Positions 31,836-36,775 of a stretch of DNA of 36,775 bases are shown in pieces. Below the pieces are notes generated by a model. The model ran no database searches, was not told the origin of the DNA, and saw nothing but the letters and a program-made list of their open reading frames with translations. The position numbers and the translations under genes were made by a program. Source of the DNA: Clostridium sp. CAG:169 (GTDB lineage Bacteria > Bacillota > Clostridia > Oscillospirales > Ruminococcaceae); contig FR880146.1 of the NCBI GenBank assembly GCA_000435195.1, positions 1 to 36,775 of the forward strand, read 5' to 3'. Within the stretch, counting starts at the first letter, position 1. Each line of letters opens with the position of its first letter.

Positions 31836-32891
31836 TTATAGCATATTTTGTAAAATCAGCAGCACCAGCAGGGTCAGTGCAATCACCATCGTCACCGCAG
31901 AAAAGGTGACCCGATATTTAATTCGTTCGGTGGATAGGGTGGTGGAGCGGATGAACATGAACAGATTGGGGTATGCCCGCACCAGTACCAGCATGGCGGT
32001 GATGCCTGCAATCAGGTAGAAGGAAAGGATTGCCAGCCATACCAACGTCTGATAGGGTTCCGGGATGGTTTGGAGCAACAGGTCTGCGGCTAAATTGAGC
32101 AGATTGTTGACCGCGTGGATGATGATTCCTACCCACAGCGAGCCGGAGTAGAGGACGAGATAACCGATGACCAATCCCATCAGGAAAGCGTTGGGTGCCT
32201 GCGAGAGGTTGCCGTGGAACAGTGCAAAGAGGATTGCCGAAAGCACCAGTGCAAAGCTGTCACCGAAGCGGCGCATCGACTGGAAGATGATACCTCGAAA
32301 AACCACCTCTTCCACCAATGGAGTGAGGACGCACAGCTGAACTGCGAACAGCAGTAGCGCAAGCGGGTTTTGCGGAATGGAGATGGCAACATGTGGCTGT
32401 AGCCCAAACAGCTCCAGAAAGCGACCCAGCAGGCTGGAGGAGGCAAGCCCGATGACACTGACACCCATTGCCACAAAGATGCAGGGAACGCACAGGGAAG
32501 GGGAGAAGCGCTTCATTGGGAAGGCGACCCTTGCCGGCACGCGGCACAGCAGCATAAACAACAGAAACGGGACCAGCATACAGATGGTGGAAGAAAAGAT
32601 ATTGACCAGCTGGATGATGCTGGAAGAGGCAACCACCTGGTTCCCATAGACACGGATGACCGGCCAAATCAGGGAGAACAGGCGAAGCACACCGAATGGA
32701 ACACTGGCAGCCATCAAAAAATAAAGCAGGATGGCAAAGCCCAGCCCGTTGGAATAAAATTGGAGCATACGCCGTTCGGTGATGACCGGAGGCGGAGGAG
32801 CAAAACCGTAGCCATCCACATAGGTGTAGCAGTTGGGGTCCTCCGGCCGATAGCGGACAGGGTCTGACGGCTTTTTATTGTAATGAGTCAT
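31836..32891 (-). CDS. CPBP family intramembrane metalloprotease
   Basis: This 351-residue membrane protein belongs to the CPBP (Abi, Rce1-like) family. It has a proline-rich cytoplasmic N-terminus with FAPPPPVITERR, then about eight transmembrane helices. The three family motifs are present: EEVVFRG with the glutamate pair, FALFHGN with a histidine, and IIHAVNN with the last histidine and asparagine. Related proteins process prenylated proteins or peptides, or act in bacteriocin immunity; the substrate here is unknown. I chose the ATG at 32891, 8 nt after GGAGG, rather than the in-frame ATG at 32906. Confidence 0.88.
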   Translation of the reverse strand: MTHYNKKPSDPVRYRPEDPNCYTYVDGYGFAPPPPVITERRMLQFYSNGLGFAILLYFLMAASVPFGVLRLFSLIWPVIRVYGNQVVASSSIIQLVNIFSSTICMLVPFLLFMLLCRVPARVAFPMKRFSPSLCVPCIFVAMGVSVIGLASSSLLGRFLELFGLQPHVAISIPQNPLALLLFAVQLCVLTPLVEEVVFRGIIFQSMRRFGDSFALVLSAILFALFHGNLSQAPNAFLMGLVIGYLVLYSGSLWVGIIIHAVNNLLNLAADLLLQTIPEPYQTLVWLAILSFYLIAGITAMLVLVRAYPNLFMFIRSTTLSTERIKYRVTFSAVTMVIALTLLVLLILQNML

Positions 32892-32975
32892 AGACAGAGC
32901 CTCCATGGGGAGAAAGTGTAGGGAATGGGATGAAAGAAAGAGGAAAAATCCCTTTCGACATTTTTTCTGTTTTTT

Positions 32976-32984
32976 AGTATAGCA
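32976..32984 (-). promoter_or_regulatory. extended -10 promoter of the CPBP gene
   Basis: TGCTATACT on the minus strand (32984-32976) is an extended -10 element about 85 bp before the ATG. The -35 region is weak. Confidence 0.55.
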
Positions 32985-33069
32985 CAGATTTTTAGCGGAA
33001 ATGTTAAGACAAAACTAATTCTTTCTTTGCAACAGCAAACTCCCTTTGGAAAGATAGGGGAAAAAGACA

Positions 33070-33102
33070 AAAAAAGAGCGCCGGAACAATTTTCCGACGC
33101 TC
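33070..33102 (-). terminator. intrinsic terminator of proS
   Basis: On the minus strand GAGCGTCGGAA pairs with TTCCGGCGCTC (one G-T pair), followed by a T run, 10 bp after the proS stop. Confidence 0.9.
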
Positions 33103-33112
33103 GAAAAGATGC

Positions 33113-34549
33113 TTAATATGCTTTGCCCCAGATGACCATGGTCTTGGCAGGCTTGCCGCAGCAGACACAGGTATCGGACAGGTGTTCCTGTTCAAACGGC
33201 ATACAGCGGGAGGATACACCGGCAACCTCCTTGAGTTTTGCCTCGCACTCGGCATCTCCGCACCACATAGCTTTGATGAAGCCGGACTGTTCGGTGGCAG
33301 TCTGAATCATCTCCTCAAGATTCAAAGCGGTGAAGGTGCGGTTCTGGCGATTCTGAAGTGCGCGCTCGTACAGACCGTCGTGGACAGCCTGCAGCAGCTC
33401 GGCTACCTTGCTTTCCAGCTCGTCCAGCGAAACAAAGGTCTTTTCACGGTTGTCGCGGCGGACAATGACGCACTGGTTTTGTTCGATGTCCTTTGGACCG
33501 ATTTCCAGACGAAGCGGTACGCCCTTCATCTCGTACTGAGCAAACTTCCAGCCTGGGGAGTTGTCAGAGATGTCGATGTCGGTGCGGAAAAGTTTTGCAA
33601 GACGCTCCTTGACCTCCTGTGCTTTTTCGATGACCCCTTCCTTGTGCTGAGCGACCGGAATTACGACCACCTGAATCGGAGCGATGGCAGGCGGCAGAGC
33701 CAGACCGTTGTCGTCACCGTGGGTCATGATGATACCGCCGAGCAGACGGGTGGAAACACCCCAGGAAGTCTGGTGCGGGGTCTGCGGTTTGTTTTCACGG
33801 TTCTGGAATTCAATCTCAAAAGCTTTGGCAAAGTGGTCACCAAAGTAGTGGGAGGTGCCTGCTTGCAGGCTTTTGCCGTCGTGCATCATGGCTTCGATGG
33901 TGTAGGTAGCTTCTGCGCCGGAGAATTTTTCCGAGTCGGTCTTTTTACCGCGGACGACCGGCATTGCCAGCTTCTGCTCGCAGAAATCAGCGTACAGGTT
34001 CAGAATCATCTCGGTTTCTGCAACAGCTTCCTGTGCGGTTTCGTGCATGGTGTGACCTTCCTGCCACAGGAATTCACGGGTGCGCAGGAACGGACGGGTG
34101 GTCTTTTCCCAACGGACCACGCTGCACCACTGGTTGTACAGCTTTGGCAGGTCACGGTAGGACTTGATGATATTTTTGTAATGGTCGCAGAACAGGGTCT
34201 CGGAGGTAGGACGGACGCACAGGCGTTCCTCCAGCTCTTCGGAGCCGCCGTAGGTGACCCATGCTACTTCGGGAGCAAAACCTTCTACATGGTCCTTTTC
34301 CTTCTGGAGCAGGCTTTCCGGGATGAACAGAGGCATTGCCACGTTTTGGTGACCGGTCTTTTTAAATTCCGCATCCAGGATGCTCTGGATGTTTTCCCAG
34401 ATTGCATAGCCGTATGGACGGATGATCATACAGCCTTTGACAGAAGAATAGTCGCACAGCTCTGCTTTTTTGACGATGTCGGTATACCATTTTGCAAAGT
34501 CGACGTCCATCGAGGTGATGTCATCGACCATCTTTTTATTGTTTGCCAT
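33113..34549 (-). CDS. proS: prolyl-tRNA synthetase, eukaryote/archaeon-like type
   Basis: This class II aminoacyl-tRNA synthetase charges tRNA-Pro. The 478 residues, without the ~180-residue editing insertion of the E. coli type, identify the eukaryote/archaeon-like form. Class II motif 2 is visible around VVRWEKTTRPFLRTREFLWQ, and motif 3 around STRLLGGIIMTHGD. The C-terminal zinc-binding domain has cysteines in MWCGDAECE and CVCCGKPA, and the protein ends in tyrosine (WGKAY), as is usual for this type. GGAGG lies 9 nt before the ATG. It has a consensus promoter and a short leader without a T-box motif. Confidence 0.97.
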   Translation of the reverse strand: MANNKKMVDDITSMDVDFAKWYTDIVKKAELCDYSSVKGCMIIRPYGYAIWENIQSILDAEFKKTGHQNVAMPLFIPESLLQKEKDHVEGFAPEVAWVTYGGSEELEERLCVRPTSETLFCDHYKNIIKSYRDLPKLYNQWCSVVRWEKTTRPFLRTREFLWQEGHTMHETAQEAVAETEMILNLYADFCEQKLAMPVVRGKKTDSEKFSGAEATYTIEAMMHDGKSLQAGTSHYFGDHFAKAFEIEFQNRENKPQTPHQTSWGVSTRLLGGIIMTHGDDNGLALPPAIAPIQVVVIPVAQHKEGVIEKAQEVKERLAKLFRTDIDISDNSPGWKFAQYEMKGVPLRLEIGPKDIEQNQCVIVRRDNREKTFVSLDELESKVAELLQAVHDGLYERALQNRQNRTFTALNLEEMIQTATEQSGFIKAMWCGDAECEAKLKEVAGVSSRCMPFEQEHLSDTCVCCGKPAKTMVIWGKAY

Positions 34550-34606
34550 TGTAGATGTCCTCCTTTAGTTTACACACATGGGCGGCATGCGGCACTGATA
34601 CCTTTT

Positions 34607-34635
34607 ATTATATTACCTTCCTGTGATAAATTCAA
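34607..34635 (-). promoter_or_regulatory. promoter of proS
   Basis: Minus-strand TTGAAT (34635-34630) and a perfect TATAAT (34612-34607) are separated by 17 bp. Confidence 0.82.
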
Positions 34636-34673
34636 TAGAAAAGCCCGAAGCTGTGCGCTTTTTGCTCGAATCC

Positions 34674-34723
34674 ACAAAAAAAAGACCGCTTTGTGCCAAA
34701 GGTTTTGACACAAAACGGTCTTT
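34674..34723 (-). terminator. intrinsic terminator of acpP
   Basis: A 17-bp stem with two G-T pairs (34681-34697 with 34707-34723) has a 9-nt loop and ends in a run of eight T on the minus strand. Confidence 0.92.
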
Positions 34724-34758
34724 GTCGGAACAAAGCTTGGGGAAAGTGCGGAAGAATC

Positions 34759-34995
34759 TTATTCCGCAACACGGTCCTCGATATATTTGACAATGTCGCC
34801 GACGGTCTTGAGGTTTTCGATGTCCTCATCCGGGATCTCGGTATCGAATTCTTCCTCCAGGGTCATCACCAGGTCAACAATATCAAGGGAGTCAGCACCC
34901 AGATCGTCGATCACTTCGGAATCCTCGTTCACCTGCTCTTCCTCAAGGTCCAGCTGGTCACAAAGAATCTTTTTAACCTGTTCAAAAATGTCCAT
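34759..34995 (-). CDS. acpP: acyl carrier protein
   Basis: This 78-residue acidic four-helix protein carries growing fatty acyl chains on a 4'-phosphopantetheine arm attached to Ser36 in the motif GADSLD. The length and the sequence EEEFDTEIPDEDIENLKTV are typical of the housekeeping ACP. GGAGGGAG lies close to the ATG. It has its own promoter and terminator, so it is monocistronic here. No other fatty-acid gene is in the window. Confidence 0.97.
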   Translation of the reverse strand: MDIFEQVKKILCDQLDLEEEQVNEDSEVIDDLGADSLDIVDLVMTLEEEFDTEIPDEDIENLKTVGDIVKYIEDRVAE

Positions 34996-35126
34996 TTCTT
35001 CTCCCTCCTTTCCAAATGTACAATCAAAATCCGCCGCACATCAGATGCAAAAAACGGATGCAGCAGGTAATAGAAACGCACCTTTTGACAAACACACAAA
35101 AAGGGCGTACAAGGTATTGCTTATTT

Positions 35127-35156
35127 TTTATAGCATATTCCTTCTGGGAATGTCAA
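35127..35156 (-). promoter_or_regulatory. promoter of acpP with a dyad in the spacer
   Basis: Minus-strand TTGACA (35156-35151) and TATAAA (35132-35127) are separated by 18 bp. The spacer holds the dyad ATTCC-CAGAA-GGAAT, which could be a regulator site. Confidence 0.72.
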
Positions 35157-35236
35157 TATCTAAAAGCAGATAAAGGCAGAGAATTTTGCTTCTGCTACCG
35201 GAAAAGGAGCAGTTTTGGCAGTTTCGCTCAAAAATC

Positions 35237-35265
35237 TTGTCATCACTAAGTGAATGTGGTAAACT
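35237..35265 (+). promoter_or_regulatory. promoter of aroE-aroK
   Basis: TTGTCA (35237-35242) and TAAACT (35260-35265), with a 17-bp spacer ending in TGG, form an extended promoter about 55 bp before the ATG. Confidence 0.68.
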
Positions 35266-35322
35266 AAAAACCAGATATTTTCTGTGCGAACGCTACAGGT
35301 CCAGGCAGAGGAGGAATTTGTG

Positions 35323-36144
35323 ATGAAACGTTTTGCTATTCTGGGGTACCCGCTGGGGCACACCCTTTCGCCAAAGCTGCACCGGCTGCTGGCAGAGCAG
35401 CTGGGAGAGCAGATTGAGTACAGCATCTGTGCCATCCCGCCGGAGGAGCTGGAGGAACACTTTGAGGAGCTGTTTTGCCTGGATGGCTTTAACATCACCA
35501 TTCCCTACAAGGTGCGCCTGATGGAGCAGCTGGACCAGCTGGACACCAGCGCGCGCAACCACGGCGCGGTGAATGTGGTGTCGATTGCAGCAGACGGAAA
35601 ACGGTGCGGCTACAACACCGACTGCATCGGCTTTGTGCGCACCATGCAGTCCCATGGAGTGCCGATTGCGGGCAGGGTATGTGTGCTGGGAGCCGGTGGC
35701 GTGGGCAGAATGTTTGCCACCGAGTGCGCTCTGCGCGGCTGTACCGTGACCTTAGCAGTCCGGGCAGCTTCGATGGAAGCGGCAGAGCAGGTGGCAGCAC
35801 ACATCCGTTCGTTGGATGCACAGGCAAAGGTAGAGGTCATGGACATCGAGCGGCTCGACGGCAGTCAGGCGTATGAGCTGATGATCAATGCAACGCCGGT
35901 CGGGATGTATCCCAATGTGCAGCACAGTCCGGTCGATGAGCGGGCGCTGCGCTCGGTGAAGACCCTGTTTGACTGCATTTATAATCCGGGCACCACCCTG
36001 CTGATGCAGCAGGCACAGCAGGCGGGCTGTCAGACCATCGGCGGTATGGAGATGCTGGTCTGGCAGGCAGCAGCAGCGCAGGAAATCTGGTTCAGACGCT
36101 CCTTTAGCGACCGTCAGGTAGCGCAGGTAGCGGCAAAAATGTAA
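35323..36144 (+). CDS. aroE: shikimate dehydrogenase (NADP+)
   Basis: AroE reduces 3-dehydroshikimate to shikimate in aromatic amino acid synthesis. The 273 residues match the family. The substrate-binding motif is GHTLSPKLH (residues 12-20). The catalytic Lys63 lies in NITIPYK and Asp100 in YNTDCIG. The nucleotide-binding loop is GAGGVGR, and the late block NATPVGMYPN is present. I chose ATG 35323, 8 nt after GAGGAGG; the track of in-frame sequence upstream has no ribosome binding site. aroK follows after 36 bp on the same strand. Confidence 0.95.
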   Translation: MKRFAILGYPLGHTLSPKLHRLLAEQLGEQIEYSICAIPPEELEEHFEELFCLDGFNITIPYKVRLMEQLDQLDTSARNHGAVNVVSIAADGKRCGYNTDCIGFVRTMQSHGVPIAGRVCVLGAGGVGRMFATECALRGCTVTLAVRAASMEAAEQVAAHIRSLDAQAKVEVMDIERLDGSQAYELMINATPVGMYPNVQHSPVDERALRSVKTLFDCIYNPGTTLLMQQAQQAGCQTIGGMEMLVWQAAAAQEIWFRRSFSDRQVAQVAAKM

Positions 36145-36180
36145 GCAGACGGCAGATAAGAGGACAGGAGGGAAGACAGG

Positions 36181-36696
36181 ATGAAAGGCGTTCATCAAAT
36201 TTTACTGTGCGGCTTTATGGGATGCGGCAAAACCAGTGTCGGACAGGCGCTCTCCTTTCGGCTGCGGTGGGAGTTTCTGGACACCGATGCGATGATTGAA
36301 AAGCGGGAAGGAAAAAGCATCCCGCAGATTTTTTCGCAGCAGGGAGAACCGGCTTTTCGTCAGATGGAACAGCAGGTCGCCCGGGGACTGGGTCGCAGAA
36401 AAAATGCGGTGATTTCCACCGGTGGCGGCTTTTTGATGCGGGAGGAAACGGTGCGTGCCCTGCGGGAAAGTGCAGAGGGGTCGGCAGTGGTGTTTTTGGA
36501 CTGTTCGTTTGAAACTTGCTATGAGCGCATCCGTTCAAGCGACCGTCCGCTGGTGCGCGCCAACACCCGAGAACAGCTGTATGAAATCTTCCTCAATCGC
36601 CAGCAGCGCTATCGGGAGGTGGCAGACCTGGTCATTCAGAATGAGCAGCTGGTCAGCCAGACCGTAGAGGAAATTGTCAGGCAGCTGGCAATTTGA
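36181..36696 (+). CDS. aroK: shikimate kinase
   Basis: Shikimate kinase phosphorylates shikimate with ATP, the step after AroE. The 171 residues have the P-loop GFMGCGKTS (residues 11-19), the metal and shikimate motif DTDAMIE, the glycine-rich STGGGF loop, and the lid arginine in SSDRPLVR. GGAGGGAAG precedes the ATG. It is probably co-transcribed with aroE. The 79 bp after it to the window edge hold no feature I can support. Confidence 0.95.
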   Translation: MKGVHQILLCGFMGCGKTSVGQALSFRLRWEFLDTDAMIEKREGKSIPQIFSQQGEPAFRQMEQQVARGLGRRKNAVISTGGGFLMREETVRALRESAEGSAVVFLDCSFETCYERIRSSDRPLVRANTREQLYEIFLNRQQRYREVADLVIQNEQLVSQTVEEIVRQLAI

Positions 36697-36775
36697 CAGC
36701 AGTCTTGTGCGCATCCTCTGTTTTTGATGTCTAATTGCTTCATCGTTATATACAAGAAAAGACCCAATCGTACGA

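Noticed and set aside
34550..34680. T-box leader for proS
   Set aside because: The leader is only about 50 nt from the promoter to the start and has no T-box sequence or antiterminator.
33182..34708. 508-codon plus-strand frame across proS
   Set aside because: It is antisense to an intact prolyl-tRNA synthetase and runs over its promoter.

Overview
The window looks like a chromosomal segment of an anaerobic, amino-acid-fermenting Clostridia bacterium, probably of the Oscillospiraceae/Ruminococcaceae type. The grounds are the Firmicutes-style strong Shine-Dalgarno sequences, frequent TTG and GTG starts, CPBP, YifB, CorA and oligoendopeptidase F genes of that kind, a eukaryote-like prolyl-tRNA synthetase, and a selenium-dependent glycine reductase locus. 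The species is not identified.

Left part (1-16 kb): mostly housekeeping genes on alternating strands. In order they are: a truncated aminopeptidase C, an Rrf2 regulator with its own promoter and operator-like dyad, a small membrane protein, murA, a CorA-type transporter with an unusual pore motif and a structured leader, a yifB-rlmH operon, cardiolipin synthase, galE, an orphan substrate-binding lipoprotein, a DEDDh exonuclease, oligoendopeptidase F, an MBL-fold hydrolase, and two small uncharacterised genes.

Centre (16-28 kb): a selenium and glycine-fermentation island. A minus-strand operon (yedE, a short YedF/TusA protein, a DUF3343 protein) is divergent from a SufS-like cysteine desulfurase. 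Together they look like selenium uptake and delivery. Next is the glycine reductase locus grdX-grdE-grdB-trxB-trxA-grdA, then grdC-grdD. grdB and grdA each contain an in-frame UGA read as selenocysteine. Upstream of grdX lies a promoter, a long leader whose sequence matches a glycine riboswitch aptamer followed by a shortened second domain, and a terminator that overlaps that domain. A strong terminator after grdA and a new promoter with its own structured leader suggest that grdCD forms a second transcription unit. In the expected pathway GrdB (with GrdE) activates glycine, GrdA carries the carboxymethyl-selenoether, GrdC/GrdD release acetyl phosphate, and TrxB/TrxA supply electrons. selA, selB, selC and selD are not in the window.

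Right part (28-36.8 kb): a glycerophosphodiester phosphodiesterase follows two directly abutting nitrilase-superfamily genes whose catalytic residues appear to be split between them. Then come a CPBP membrane protease with tadA, proS, acpP, and the shikimate genes aroE-aroK running off the right side.

Most worth a second look: the apparent glycine riboswitch that would let glycine control its own reductase, the complementary nitrilase-like pair, the grdCD attenuator-like leader, and the CorA gene with a GIN motif and a possible two-state leader. No CRISPR array, insertion sequence, rRNA or tRNA gene was recognised.
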